Positions 22,299 through 34,701 of a stretch of 64,000 bases of DNA are shown one piece after another. The first letter of the stretch is position 1, and every line of letters begins with the position of its first letter. The DNA is from Endothia cerciana (taxonomy: Eukaryota; Ascomycota; Sordariomycetes; Diaporthales; Cryphonectriaceae). The notes under the pieces were generated by a model. That model worked only from the letters and a program-made list of their open reading frames with translations. It searched no databases and was not told the DNA's origin. The DNA is taken from assembly GCA_026119935.1 (NCBI GenBank), contig JALRMH010000001.1:868001-932000 (forward strand). Reading direction: 5' to 3'. The translations under genes were made by a program, and so were the position numbers.

Positions 22299-22788
22299 CT
22301 TGGCGGTGATGCTGCTGGGCCTGTAAGAGATTCTGCGGATATGTCTTGAACCGGATCAGGGTTTATTTGTATGTGGTACTTGTCGGCGGTGTTTTGTGAC
22401 AGGAAAACAATGCTGTTTATTCCTGTTGTTGTTCTTGTTGACGAGTTGTTTGGCTTACAGGGAGAATGAGGGCGGTCGTCGGCGGGCCTGGGTTTATTAA
22501 GTCACTGAGGGGCACTGAACAGGCATCTCTTGGGGGCAGGCACCCAGACGGTGGGGGAACCCCTGTAGGTGGTTCAAAGGCAGATTTGTCACTACACACC
22601 ATGTTATGGTACATCATGAGGTAGCATCGTCAGAAAATGGATATCACGGCCAACTCTGTTTCTCTTTTTCAGGCCATCAGCCCACAGTTGGGCAAAAGTT
22701 GAGTCGTATTATTTTACACAGAGACTGTCCTCTGGAACTGGTAGGCCGATACAGAGGGGGAGATGAGATTGCGCCTGATTCCGGCCGC
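22299..22788. promoter_or_regulatory. Upstream region of NEDD8 and 3' flank of prohibitin-2
   Basis: Both genes run on the minus strand, so this interval holds the NEDD8 promoter and the end of the prohibitin transcript. A polypyrimidine/CAG acceptor-like site near 22320 suggests a 5'-leader intron. No gene is seen. Confidence 0.4.
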
Positions 22789-23837
22789 CTATTTCTTCTC
22801 GCCCTCGACCTTTTCAAACACGTTCAGGCCCAGTCCCTCCGAATCCAGCAGCAGCCGGTTCTTGCCACCGTGCTCCTGTATGATCTGCGCGATGGCCCTC
22901 GCGTTCTCCAGCTTCTTCAGCTCGACGTACGCCTTGTTCTTCCTGATCGCATCACCAATCAGCTCTGCAGAACGTGCCTCACCCTGCGCCTTGACCACCA
23001 TTGCCTGTTTCTCCTGGCGAGCCTTGTCGACGACGAACGCCGCACGCTGCGCCTCCTGTTGTGCGACCTGCTTTGCTTCGACCGCTGCTGTGAACTCGGG
23101 AGAGAATGCGAGGTGCTAGGAGTCCGATCAGCAACGGTGAGAATCATAGAGCCGTGAAATATAGGTAAACACATACCGTCAGGGACACGTCGTCCAACAG
23201 GATGTTGAAGCGCATCGCTCTCCGAGAGAGGTTCTCCCGCACCAGTCTGGCAACCATCTCTCTCTGGGTAATCAACTGGCTGGCGTTGAACTGCGCCACC
23301 ACGCTCTTGAGCACCTCGTTCACGATCGAAGGCAGCACCCTCTCGTCGTAATCCTGGCCGAGGGTTCGGTAGATCTGGGGTAAGGCGCGGATCTCTGGTC
23401 TGGACAGGACACGGCAGGTGATGTTGACCATCTGTAGGTCCTTGGTGCCGGTGAGGGAGGACACATTCCGGGGCTTCGCTCGCACGTCGTAGATGACCTC
23501 TTGCTCAAACCAGGGCAGCTTGAAATGCGTCCCTGTTGCACCGCCGTCAGTCCAATGACGCCTTCCTCATGCTGACGCCGGAACGACCGGACTCACCTTC
23601 GCTGTAGATCTCCTTGCCCACACCACTTATCCTCTTGTACTTGATCGCCCTGTGACCACCGTCGACGTTGAAAAGCGCATTGCTCAGGGCCATACCGCCT
23701 CCGAGGAGGAGAACCAGGCCGCCGAGGGCGCCAAAGGCAAATGGTGGTGGCTTGCCACCGGGGAAGCTGCCTCGACCTTGTCGCGCAACAGCTTGCAGCC
23801 GCTGCATGTACTCCTCCATCGGGTTGCGGTTCGACAT
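22789..23837 (-). CDS. phb2: Prohibitin-2
   Basis: There are three exons (23837-23597, 23532-23177 and 23115-22789), 307 residues. Prohibitins 1 and 2 form a ring complex in the inner mitochondrial membrane that chaperones respiratory subunits and restrains the m-AAA protease. Features are an N-terminal hydrophobic anchor (FGALGGLVLLLGGGMALSNA, about residues 38-57) and the SPFH/PHB core (NVDGGHRAIKYKRISGVGKE, then GTHFKLPWFEQEVIYDVRAK, and VLPSIVNEVLKSVVAQFNAS). A C-terminal coiled coil follows (FTAAVEAKQVAQQEAQRAAF, ENARAIAQII). An internal start at MSNRNPMEEYMQ fits the family; the frame is open further upstream but without conservation. The length and order are normal. Confidence 0.95.
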
Positions 23838-24593
23838 CTTCTTGACAGCCGAGAGAGGGTTGTTACGAACAGCAGGGTAGGGCAGCGCAACCACCTGTTC
23901 AAGGTTTGAGATGCGGTGGGGAGAGGTTGAGGGTGGGATGTTGTTGGTCGCCTGCAGACCGGAAACTATGCAAAGCTGAGAGCTTGGATGACCAAATCGT
24001 TGACTTCTGCAGTGGACAGGGATCAGTGCCTTACTATGAAGAGGCCCCAGTGCATGCGGACGAAAATCTGGGGTCGGCGCGGAAAAGGCCCAAGCTCCGC
24101 ATTGGATTTTCTGGGCTGGGCTGCTTGGCTGGACTGGGCTGGGCTGGGCTGCAGGGGTTCTCAACCTCATCCAACCTTCTTACATCCCTTTCACCCACTC
24201 ACCTTCAACACCCACTCATCCTCTTCCTTTGGTACAGGACAAGGCATCACAAGACTGGACGGCAAACAAGAACCTATTGCTGGTGTTGAAGAAGAAGAAA
24301 AGCCAAGGCTTCTTTCTGTTCTAGTCCAACTAATATCAGCCATACCTGAGTCCCAGTCCATCTTTCACCTGTGCTGCTGCTGTTCACTTCCTCCTCATAG
24401 ATAAAGTGATATCCTAGCTGCGCTTGTGCCCTTTGCCTTGGCCTGGGAATACTCTATCTGCCGCTGCCTGTCTCACACAACAAGGAGCCAGGGCTGCTCC
24501 TCAGCAATCCCATTATACATTGTCGACGCACCTGAGCTACTCATCACACTCCACTCATTGCTGCTGTCCTCGCCAGTACCCCTCACAGTCACC
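23838..24593. promoter_or_regulatory. Divergent promoter region, prohibitin-2 / CstF64
   Basis: The 756-bp interval between two outward genes contains GGCTGGGCTGGACT-type short direct repeats near 24115-24150 and a CT-rich leader before the CstF64 start. No coding signal is convincing. Confidence 0.45.
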
Positions 24594-25669
24594 ATGTCTA
24601 CCAAACCCCCTTCTCGTGTCATATTCGTCGGCAACATACCCTATGGTTTGTCACCCCCACATCTTCATCTTCCGCATCAGACCCAGAGCACTAACCATCA
24701 TCTCTCACAGGACTGTCTGAGGAGCAAATCACCGACCTTTTCAGCAGTGCAGGCCAGGTGCTAAACTTCCGTCTCGTCTACGACAGAGAGACTGGTCGCC
24801 CTAAGGGTTTTGGCTTTGCAGAATACCCTGACGCAGGTAGGTGACGACATCACCTCCACACGTGTCTCTCTCAACTGACTGACTGACTTCCACCCCTGCC
24901 CCCATCAGACTCCGCCGCCTCGGCAGTCCGTAACCTCAACGACCACGAAATCATGGGCCGCAAACTCCGCGTCGATTTCAGCAACGAGGGCGGGGCGGGA
25001 AGCAATGACGACTCCGCCAGCTACGACCGCAATCACTCCTCCAATCTCAACAGCTACAACCCCGCAGGCGCCTCCAACGGCGGCGACGTCGCCTCTGGCG
25101 GCCCCCTACCACCCCTACCAGCTGGCGTTACCCTACCCCACGGGGTGAGCGTGACCGACCACATCTCGCGCACCCTGAACACCCTGCCGCCCACCCAGCT
25201 CCTCGATATCCTCTCCTCCTTCAAGCAGCTCTGCGCCACCGACCCCGCCCGCGCCACCGGGCTGCTTACCCAGGCGCCCCAGCTCTCCTACGCCATGTTC
25301 CAGGCCCTGCTCCTCATGGGCCTCGTCAGCCCCGAGGCCATCAACGCCGTCCTCGAGCCCGGCTCTGTGCCCCCTCCCTCTGCAGCCCCTGGCTTCCCGC
25401 CCGCCCCGGCCGGCTACCCCGGCGCGACTAACACTCCGCCCGTCGCGCCCGGCGGTTACGCCCCTCCTCCCGCCGCCGCCGCTCCCACGCCCGTCGCGCA
25501 GCCCGCCGCCCCTGCGGCTGGCGGTGCCGTGGCACCCCCTGGCCAGAGCCCAGACGTGCTTATCCAGCAGGTCCTGTCGCTGCCCGAGGAGGTCGTCCAG
25601 CAGCTGCCCGAGTCCGAGAGGGCGCAGATCATGCAGCTGCGCGCGCAGTTTGGGGTCTCGCGGCCTTAG
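24594..25669 (+). CDS. rna15: Cleavage stimulation factor CstF64 (Rna15-like)
   Basis: There are three exons (24594-24645, 24711-24836 and 24909-25669), 312 residues. The N-terminal RRM has RNP2 VIFVGNI and RNP1 KGFGFAEY and reads straight across both introns (NIPYG-LSEEQITDLFSSAG, EYPDA-DSAASAVRNLN). The hinge region follows: SRTLNTLPPTQLLDILSSFK and LLTQAPQLSYAMFQALLLMG. After a Pro/Ala/Gly-rich linker comes a C-terminal helical domain, LIQQVLSLPEEVVQQLPESE. This is the complete CstF64 order. The protein binds the downstream element of pre-mRNA and directs 3'-end cleavage with CstF77/Rna14. Nothing is unusual except the small first exons that interrupt RNP2. Confidence 0.95.
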
Positions 25670-26407
25670 AACGCCCCACCGCCGGGATCGGACGGACCCT
25701 CAGGCGCCGGGCGCGGCAGCTTAGACACGGGTCGTCGGGAACGTCTCCTCACGCACGACTAATGCCTCCCCTGGGCCGAGCGGCAAGTGTGGCATTGGTT
25801 CGGTGCGCTCGGGCGCTGATGCGTTGACACCTGCGAACGCACCTTTGGTGAAAGGCGATCAGGGGCCGTTGGGCAGAACGGGTGTCGGAAGCAGATGGCA
25901 GGCAACGGCTCGTTTCTCAGAAGGCTCGGCATTGGACATGATCATCATACACTGGCGTTATGGAACGATGGAGGCGGAAAAAGTGCAGTGTTGGGTGGCC
26001 AGGTGGCCGCCCGGTATCTCCCAAAAGCATCAGGATTCACAGGTTCGCACCACCAGGGTGATAATCAGACCAACTCTGAAGCATCGTATTTGATTGGTTC
26101 CTATTGTGTGATACTTGATGAAGATATTTCTTTACCCATGTGCGCAGGTTCAGTGACGATCTAATTGCACTTTCGGCAGAGACGCTTCATGGCCACCAAA
26201 CCGTATTTCAAAACTCCAGCTCGTGTATCCAGCCACACAGGCCGCTGTGCGAAACCCAAATCCAGCCGCTGGTAGAACAAGGATGTCTAGATATGGATAC
26301 CGTTCTCACCCCAGTCATGGCGCTATCTATTGTTCTTCCAACTACGGTGAGTGGACTCTTCTCACCGGCATCTTCTGCTCCGCAAGATCCGTTCGTCTAT
26401 TCCGTAA
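25670..26407. other. Convergent intergenic region
   Basis: This is the 3' flank of CstF64 and of the CorA-type transporter. Open frames of about 90 residues are present, but none is recognisable. Confidence 0.4.
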
Positions 26408-29041
26408 TCACACAATCCTGTACACCCGCTTCGCGATGAGGAAACACGCTAGTCCAAACGCAACCAGGCCAGCGGTGATCCAGAAGAACCAGGTCAGGTC
26501 GCCCTCGTAGTCCTGGCCAGGGACCCAGACGTTCATGCCCCAGAGACCCGTGATGATATTCATGGGCAGAACGATGGTGCCGAGAACCGTGAGTTTTCCC
26601 AGTACGTCGTTCGTCTGCTCCGCTCGCTCGTTCATGCGAATGTTGATCTGTGCAAGATAGTTCTGGTGGGATCTAGCGAGGATCCTGTTGGCAAGGTCAG
26701 CACTGTCGAGAATCCAGACAAGAGAAGAATGGGGTGCTCACATCTCATAGTGACTCAAGTTCCCAGTCATGGTCACGATATGGTCCTGAATGTCACCAAG
26801 ATAGATCCCAATATCCGAGCGCGGCGCCACCTCCCACTGCTCGTTGCACCGCTTTGCGAAACCCTTGATGACATCGGCCTTGCTGCCCAAAAGACGGTAA
26901 AGGCCCATGACCTTCTTGCGGCATTCCCCGACTCGGCGCAGCATATCAGCGCCGGTCTCGACCACCGTCGACCCGGATTCTGATTTTGAATCGCCCTTCG
27001 GTGCCTTCTCGGATTTCAACTTCTCCTTCCTCGTCGGATCCTCTTCGGCATGAAGCTTAACAATATCGGCGTCGATTTCGTCAACTTCCTCCTCGACGCT
27101 CTGAATAAGGGGCAAATAGACGTCCGTGATATCGTCGATGAGTGCGTACGCGATCCAGTCGGGTGTAAGGATCATATAGTCGCGCAACATCCGGACCCGC
27201 CGTCGAACGTTTGCTGGATGTGGGGTTGGGGAAAAGTGAAAGCTGATGATACCGTCTTTGAGCACGACGAGGTACAGATTGATAGGCTCGAGATAGTCCT
27301 CGCTCATTGGGTCCTGGTTGAAAGTCCTATAGTGAACGAAATAGTAGTGCTGGAAAAGTTCGACCTTCTCACGAGCTTCCTGCATCATAATGTCTTCGCT
27401 CGTCAGGCCATGGATGCCAAATGTCCTGGCAAGCACCCTCATTTCGGCATCGCTCGGGCTTAAAACATCTAGCCACCATATTGGCCGTTCTCCCAACCTC
27501 GCAGGCTTCTCTGCCTTTTTTGGCAGTGGAGATGCCACTGATCTCGGCTGCGCCGGTGTTGCCTCGCCAGAGCCCTGCCGCGAGTTGTTTGAACCCCCTT
27601 GGACTGCCTTCGGCGAAAGCGTGCCACCATCGTGCGTCGGGTCTAAACCGCCTTGCACTGAGCCCACTACCGAAGGCTGGCGCGTAGGGAACTTCGAGCC
27701 GCCATTCTGACCGCCCAAGGACCGCCGCAGATCAGTAACTTGTTTCTGAGGGTCGTCTTCGTCACTCTCTGACTCCGATGAATCCGACAGAATGGGCCTG
27801 TCTGGTATGAAAAGTTGACGAAAGCTGGTGCCCTGGCCCTCTTGCTGTACTAGCTCGGAAATCGTGGGGCTATGGATGGTGCTCACGAACTCCTCGTTGA
27901 AATATGTGAAGCGGTAAGGCGCATCCTCTTCTGGCTGATACCAGCCCTTATGGATAGGCCGTAGTCTGCCGTTGATCAACTGAGGTTCTGTGATCCTCTT
28001 GGTCCTTCTTTCCTCGCTGCGCCCTTCCTTCTCGACCTGGGCAAAGTCCTCGAGGAACGACAGCTGAGGACCCCTAATCCTGCGCCGTCGAGACCGCACA
28101 TGGTGGCTGTGCTTGGGTCGAAGGTCGTCGTCTGCCATTTCGGACATGCCCTCCTGCGGGAAGCAAACATCTTCCTGGGCCGAAAGATCGAATGTGCGAC
28201 GTCTCTCGAAGGGTGTGGGTGGTGCTTTGGGACTGGAAGGCGTGTGGGAGCCTTGATCAGTGAAGTCGTCATCGTTATGTTCCGAGTCAAAGACATCCAG
28301 CTCATCTATCAGCATCGCGTCCTCCAGTCTCCAGTCCCTATCAGCAGCCCTGGTTCTCGGAGATCCGGGCACGGATGGAGGGTAGTTGACATCGTAGCTT
28401 GAATTGAAGGTATTCGTGTAGTCTTTCCTCCCGCTTGTTCTGCTTGATTCTCTTCTGCTAAAAGACTGGCCCCTCCCGGCGTCGTTCGAGCCAAACCCGT
28501 TGAAGGCCATAGCTGGTTCGGATCGCAAACGGCCTGCCGCAGAGAGGAGGGGTGCCCGTTCGTCCGGAGCGGAGACCTCATCTTCTTCCTGTCCGCTCCC
28601 TCCTCCGTGTATGCTTTTCAGTTTTGCCACATTCTGTGAGGCCTGATGGAGAGCCGGCGACTGGACCGCATTGGAAGCCCGTCGAGGACGCATGAAGTAA
28701 GGCTGATCTCTGGGTTTGGTGAAGTCAGCTCAGCCAGCGAGACCAGATGCGGAGAGGGTGAAGGGGACGTACCTGTGGTCTAATAGGGTCTCACTATCGA
28801 TGCTCGTCCCGCTGAGGTTGTGTCGTTGACTGTAGAAGCTCTGGCTAGGGGCAGCCATGCCGGAAGTGATGCCGTCATCGCGATCCATGTCATCGTTGGC
28901 GATTGCGAAGGACTTCCTCCTGTCTCTCCTCCTCTTAGCTTTTGTGCCACGCTTCTTCTTCTTCTGTGCATTTTTCGAGGATCCAGCAGGTGCACCGGAG
29001 CTGGAAGCGGGCAGGTCGAGGCCTGGGTTCGGCGCGGCCAT
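26408..29041 (-). CDS. CorA-type magnesium transporter (Alr/Mnr2-like)
   Basis: There are three exons (29041-28773, 28709-26742 and 26684-26408), 837 residues. A long hydrophilic N-terminus contains a basic KKKKRGTKAKRRRDRRK block and many Ser-rich and acidic segments. The CorA domain begins near IWWLDVLSPSDAEMRVLART and includes FGIHGLTSEDIMMQEAREKV and a coiled helix, LIQSVEEEVDEIDADIVKLH. The C-terminal exon gives two membrane helices, with the GMN selectivity motif at GLWGMNVWVPGQ between TVLGTIVLPMNIITGLW and LTWFFWITAGLVAFGLACFL. GMN is the hallmark of CorA Mg2+ channels. The long N-terminus fits the fungal Alr/Mnr2 group, plasma membrane or vacuolar. Which of the two it is cannot be told by eye. 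Splicing of exon 1 uses the acceptor that restores HRDQPYFM. Confidence 0.92.
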
Positions 29042-30557
29042 GGTGGGCCAGAGACGTATTTCGGCTGAGAGTCGGTTGAACGTATCCCGTTATTCGGCCC
29101 CCCTTTTCGCGACACCTTGGTCCGTGTGGGGTGGTTTTCTCATGGATGGCTATCCCGGCGTCGCGAAATTGTCGCCTGATCGCGTGAAGACACTGTTTAT
29201 CAACCAACGCAGATCCCCTGGCCGAAGGGGTAGTTCGCGGTCGCTTCTCAGCGTCGGATGCGAATCGCTGATTTCGGTCGAATGATGAGTGCAGGTGGGG
29301 TGCACAACTCGACTAGATAACAAAGAGATGATGGCGGCAGCGAATACTCTGCGCAAAGTGTATGTAGGTTGTACTATGTTAAAGAACTGAAGGCATGATC
29401 TGGCCTGCGAGGCAGACGATGAGCATCCCGGCTATCAGGATACCTGGATGGCGTGAGAAGGAAGAATTGAAGTTGGGCAAAACGGGGTCAGAAGCAGGTC
29501 CAGAGCAGCACGTAAGGTGACATCAGCACTCGGCCTCGAGGCCTTCCAAGGTTGTTGTGGGGGGCCAGGCTGAAGCCCACTCCCCTGGCTAGCGTGTTGT
29601 GGCAGTCTTGTCACCCCTGGAACTCCTGGACCGTGCTGCTGTTGTGGGGTTGGTCGACACCTGGATGTCCAAGTACAACACTGCTACAGTACATGGATAG
29701 CAGTATCCTGATCCATCCTGGGATACACGTGGATTCCAGCATTTAAGATGCGTGAGCTTTCATGTTCATTCTGCTGCGTTCCCCCGACATCTCTGTATGA
29801 GACATGACGTGTTAGAGGAACGAGGTATGGTCTACCGCAGAGGCTCTACTACTCGACTACGATAAGGTTTAGAATCGTGCTCGGGCCAGGCACTTCGGCG
29901 TGTGTCTAGTATTATGTAGTGCCTGCATAGCGACCAATCCAGGAATCTCAATGGGTGGAGGTCACGCGAGCAACTGCCCCATATGACATACGGGTCATGG
30001 CGAGACGCGCAGTGTCTTTCCTTCTGGACCACATTCGACGACCTCTTCACTCCATATGCTGAGCTTTCTGCAATATTCTGGACTAAGGATCAGCTGTCTG
30101 TCAAGAGTCAATCCAGCCGGCTCTTACCTATTTCGAGCGATGCGTCGTCTCTCATGTGTATATAATCGGCCGCCATGAAGCTGGTTCTAATAAGCTAACG
30201 CCATGATATCAGCCCTCAGTTCTATAGAATGATGGGAAATATGGAGGAAACGTAGTCTCTCCCCACCTCCGGGAAGAAAGAAGGAGAAAAGGGAAAGAAG
30301 ATGCCCCATCAGTCAGCTCACCGAATGGTGGCCGGATATCACAAAGTGATGAGCATAGGACTGAACTCTGTCGCTGGACGAAGTCATTATAGAACAACAT
30401 GCTATATTCCTGTCCAACGTCTCTTGTTCCCTGGTCTTTGACTGCCTGGTTCCAGGAATGCCGGACAGCCGCGCTCCACGGTATTCATAAAGGACGTTGG
30501 AGGCCACGACAGACTTGTGTGCATTGCCTTCGCCACCGAACCATGTTCGTTACGGTC
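29042..30557. other. Gene-free 1.5-kb spacer
   Basis: This is the upstream region of the CorA-type gene and the 3' flank of the patatin-family gene. It is mixed in base composition, without a recognisable coding frame, RNA gene or long repeat. Confidence 0.45.
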
Positions 30558-32608
30558 TCAATACCTCGCACCGGCGCTATTGGCCCGGTGTCTCCCATCT
30601 CTCCCTTTAGCCATCATATTCATAGACGTGCTCGACTTCCTCCTCAGCCCGCTCGGCTTCAGCCGCCTGGCCATCTGGTATGCTCGATCCAGCTCCGTCT
30701 CAATTGCGCAGCGGATTCTCAGCGCCGACACGGCAGGCCAGACGCTTCTTTCTCCTCTCAAAATCCAGTAGTCGAGAGTTTCTCTGGTCGGTGTTTCCAG
30801 CAACCGGATGAAATCGCCAGCAGTCACTTCCGGCACGAGCATCACGCTCGCGCCAGGGATGCGCTCGTCTACCAGGAAACGTCTGATGCCCGTAGGTAAA
30901 AGACCGAGCGTGTCAAGCTGTCGGAGTCTGTGTCTCACCTCCAGGCCAACCATTCTCACTAGGAAAGCGGTAACAGAAGTAGTCGTGCTGCGGGTCTCGA
31001 ATCGTGATGGGCCATGCATGTCGGATTGCAGGAATGGGATGAGGTATGGTCGGGCCTGAGAGACGATGAAGTGATTCACATTGAACAGTTCTGCGATGCG
31101 CATGAGTGGTGAGTCGCGCTCTGCGTAGGACACACGTGTCCAGTGCTGGAGATCGATCTCGTTCGCAGGTGCCCAGGGAACAATATTGCCGTCCTGATCT
31201 TTGCAGAGGATTGCGTGCTCTCGGTGGCCGTAGAATGAGGGTGTAGAGGCATTTGAGGCCACGGCGGCGGTCCAGATCAACTGAGGCATGTAAGATTAGA
31301 GAACTGATCCGTACTGTTCGTTGTGTTAGGGCTCGGGATCAGCATACCACATTCGGCGCTGTTAAGTAATTCAACAGCGTCGGCACGCCTGCCTGACCGG
31401 CTGTAGCAACGGTAATGTTCAAGACCCTCTTGCTCCGCACGAACGCCTCCTCAAACGTCAGATCACCGACATTCGCACGCACACACTCTTCGAGCACCTT
31501 GACATCAAGGAAATACCCCTCGCGATAGAATCGCATCACCCTACGAAGTAGTGTCTGCCACCTACTCGAGTTGGACTGCTCAGCATCAGCATCATTAGTG
31601 CCCTTCCCCTTGGCCTTGATCCTGGCAGAGAACGCAGTGAGGTCGATCCCATCCCCCTTCAGCACGGCAGGCAGCTCCTCCTCCTTGTGAATCGCTACCA
31701 GTGCGGCGATCAGCGCTCCCGTCGCAGTACCAGTAATGATGCGGGGGAGGAGGCCGCGCAGGAACAGGGCCTTCACAACCCCTAGATGGCAGAGGCCAAA
31801 AATAGCACCGCCCTGTAGGACAAGTGTACTTCGTCCAAACGCCTGCCGCGTATCGTGTACAAAATCGAGCTTCATCTGGTTCGACATTGTCATAGGCGCC
31901 TTGGTGTTAGCGAAGGCCGCACCGCTGCCGGTACTAGTATTGCTACTGGGCGTCGAGTTTTCGCTGAAGTGCACAGCCGGCGCCTGCGACTGTGCAGACG
32001 ATGGCACAGTCGCAAAAGCATTGTTACTTGACGGCTTGGTCGTCTCGGGGGGCCCCACACCACTCGGCGGCACAGCAGGCAATCCACTGATATCCTCGAT
32101 CGCCTCAGCCACCTGTGTGATATACTCCTCAATGAGGAACTTGGTGCCCGCAAAACTTCGGTTGTACAGCTTCGTCGCGGTGATGTTTCCCAGGTTCCGC
32201 ACCAGCCCGGATCGCAACAAGTTCACCAGGCCATATATATCTTGCTCCTCGCGCGCGACCATGAGGCTGTCCAGCCGCTCGTTGATGAGCCTGTAATCAT
32301 AGTATCGCGAAACCTGGTTGTGGCGCCAGAGGTCGAACCCTAGTAGATTGTCAAGGCGCAGCGCAGCCTCCTCCCATTCCTCGTACGACTCGGCGTGCCG
32401 GAGGATGTCGAGCCAGAGCTCGGCCGGGGCCTTGCGGCGCCACCAATCGAGGAACCTCTATGCGGTTCAAGAATGACTTGATCAGCCCGTGGCGATCGTA
32501 TGCCATCCAGTAGGCTGGGCTTTGTGGATTGCTTACCCGGCGCCAGAAGTCGAAGATCTCGATGACGACGGCCCAGACGCCCGCCATCACCGTTGTCACC
32601 GACCCCAT
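30558..32608 (-). CDS. Patatin/DUF3336 lipid-droplet lipase-family protein, catalytic dyad absent
   Basis: There are three exons (32608-32537, 32457-31348 and 31280-30558), 634 residues. An N-terminal hydrophobic segment (GVWAVVIEIFDFW) is followed by the DUF3336 region (RFLDWWRRKAPAELWLDILR, FLIEEYITQVAEAI) and the patatin domain (LQGGAIFGLCHLGVVKALFL). This is the architecture of fungal Tgl3/4/5 triacylglycerol lipases of lipid droplets. The nucleophile elbow, normally GxSxG, reads G-T-A-T-G (Ala269, codon 31723-31725). The acid motif, normally DG in the context 'W-x-D-G-S', reads W-T-R-V-S (Arg443-Val444). The glycine-rich oxyanion strand and the downstream block AELFNVNHFIVSQARPYLIP are well kept. 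So the fold is probably intact but hydrolysis by the usual Ser-Asp dyad is not expected. A role as a regulatory or scaffold pseudoenzyme, or another catalytic mechanism, is inference. Confidence 0.85.
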
Positions 32609-33370
32609 GCTTGCGTATCACTGTTGATACCGATGCGCATTTGGAGCGTCGTGGACGTGTTCAATGCAATATTTGAAGAGGACAACAAAGATGCTAATCT
32701 GGCGGCATCGTGGAATGAGCCGGAGAGGTAGGTTGGTCACGGGTCAAAGGTTGTCGGAATGGCGCAGCGCCGTCTCAGAGTTCCGTCGTAGTTGCCAATG
32801 ACGGCAGTCTGGAGCACACGGCAGCTCCTGCCTGACATGTGAAACCCGTGGGGAAATCGAAACACTCCACAGGGCGCTCCCGGCTCAAGCAGGCTCACGC
32901 AGGTGGCAAGGTAGTAGCCGTGGGCCCCTGTAACATCGAGTCGCCGACTCCGCCGAGATCACCACACACTTCCAGGTCTACGGTATTCATTGCTATGCTT
33001 CTACTTCAAAAAGCAATTGGTATCTGTGGGTTGATAGTCTGTGGTTTCTGGCCACTTTCTGGTACTGCTTTCTCGATCCCGCGATCCTCATTGCCAATTT
33101 GTGGCAAATAGCCTTCCCTTCGACGTGGAAGACCTCAATCGTGTATGTCTGTGAGGCCTTGAGCCCTCTTGTGCTGTAAATGGATCCGGGACTTATACAG
33201 ACTGCCTTGGAAAATTATGTAATGACCTTTTGAGAAAGAGGCTCGTCTCAGCCGTATGGATTCTGGCCACGGAACAGACTCCGACCAGAGAAGCCAGTCG
33301 GTTTCCATCAAATACGACCGCAGCATAGCTGGTCCCTTCCCAGCCTTTGCCCTTGTAGCTCAGACAAGTT
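32609..33370. other. Intergenic region, minus-strand tandem genes
   Basis: It holds the promoter of the patatin-family gene and the 3' flank of leo1. No gene is seen. Confidence 0.4.
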
Positions 33371-34701
33371 TCACTCATCATCATCGTCAGAGACGACCCG
33401 ACGCACACGCCGACGGCTGTGGTCACCAGAAGCTGCAGGAGCATCGTCATCAGGCTCACCGTCGGCGTCATCATCGGAAGGCGTTCTCTTGCGCTTAGGA
33501 CGCGGCCGCTCGAACTCAACATCACCGTCGTCGAGGATGTCATCCTGCTCGTCATCATCGTCCTCCTCTACGCTTTCCTCGTCATCCGATGCAGCAATGA
33601 ACCCGTCTTCCATGTCGTACTGATTGCTCCGGTGTGCGCCATCATCCTCCGAATCATAGTCGTCGTTCCGTGGTCGTGACCGCTTTGATGATCCTCCAGG
33701 ACCTCGCTTGCGTCCCGATGTTGAGCGCCGAGCACCCTCCAGGTCACCAATAGAGAGGCCGCCTTTCCGGTAGCCGCCTGCCCCGCCCTCCATGCGTATC
33801 TGTGCATTCTCACGTCGGCGCTGCGCGCGGGCACGCTCCTTCTCCGCCATCTCGGCTTGCTTCTTCTGAAGTTCAGGGTCCTGGGTAGCGGTGATGATCA
33901 TCTCGCCTTCCCTCAAGGACCCCTTCGCCATACCCATTTGCTCCCTGAGACGTTCCGTATCTTCTTCCACGCGCTTCTTGTCAGGACGTATGGCCCATTC
34001 CTCGGTGACATGTCCGACGGTGAGAAGCTGGGCATGAGCCGAATGCGCAGCAGCGACATACCGATTGGCGTCGCGATCGGGCATGTAAGCCTTTTTGGGC
34101 GGAGGAACTTGTGCCTTGACTTGTACCTCGTAATGCTCCTCGCCAACCTGCATGGTCAACGAACCGTCGCTCCACCTGCAGATATTCGCGTTGCTTTCTA
34201 GCTGGCCCGTCTCGCGATTCCGCCGGTATCGCACGAGGTTCATGGGGATCCGGCGCTTAGCGTTCTCGATATCCCACTCAGAGGCTTGCCACTCGTCTGT
34301 GTCGTATGGCTCGGGTACAAAGCGCAGGAAGTTGGGCACTTTAGCAAGTTGCATCTAGGAACGCGTTAGAGATAGTCGCGTCGATAAGCCTGCCTCCAGA
34401 AGCGACTCACGTTTCCATCTTGGGCTTTTGGTAAGCCGTGGCGATACACGACGTCTTGTATGACCATCATCTCGTTGGTAGGGGCAGCACTGTCGTCTCT
34501 CTGGCTGCGATCGTCGCGTTCGGATGCACTGTCACGCGCGGGGCTACGCCTGCGGCCATCATCCGAGCCCAGGTCGTCATCGCTAGCAATGAGCGGGTTA
34601 TCCTCGATCTGAGACACGTCACTGCCGGCATCATCGCCAAAGAGGTCGTCGCCTCCACCGTCTGAGACGTCGTCAACTCGCTCCTCCACGTCCGACATCA
34701 T
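33371..34701 (-). CDS. leo1: RNA polymerase-associated protein Leo1 (Paf1 complex)
   Basis: There are two exons (34701-34411 and 34354-33371), 424 residues. The acidic N-terminus (DGGGDDLFGDDAGSDVSQIE) leads into the Leo1 core, which crosses the intron: VVYRHGLPKAQDGN joined to MQLAKVPNFLRFVPEPY, then NLVRYRRNRETGQLESNANI, CRWSDGSLTMQVGEEHYEV and AYMPDRDANRYVAAAHSAHA. The C-terminus is alternately basic and strongly acidic (ESVEEDDDDEQDDILDDGD), typical of Leo1. It works in the nucleus in the Paf1 complex, which travels with elongating polymerase II and promotes histone modification. An alternative start one codon downstream (MSDVEE) is equally good. It is divergent from the MOB gene across about 510 bp. 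Confidence 0.95.

Noticed and set aside
30399..30899. Plus-strand frame overlapping the end of the patatin-family gene
   Set aside because: It overlaps a conserved coding exon in antisense and has no recognisable domain.
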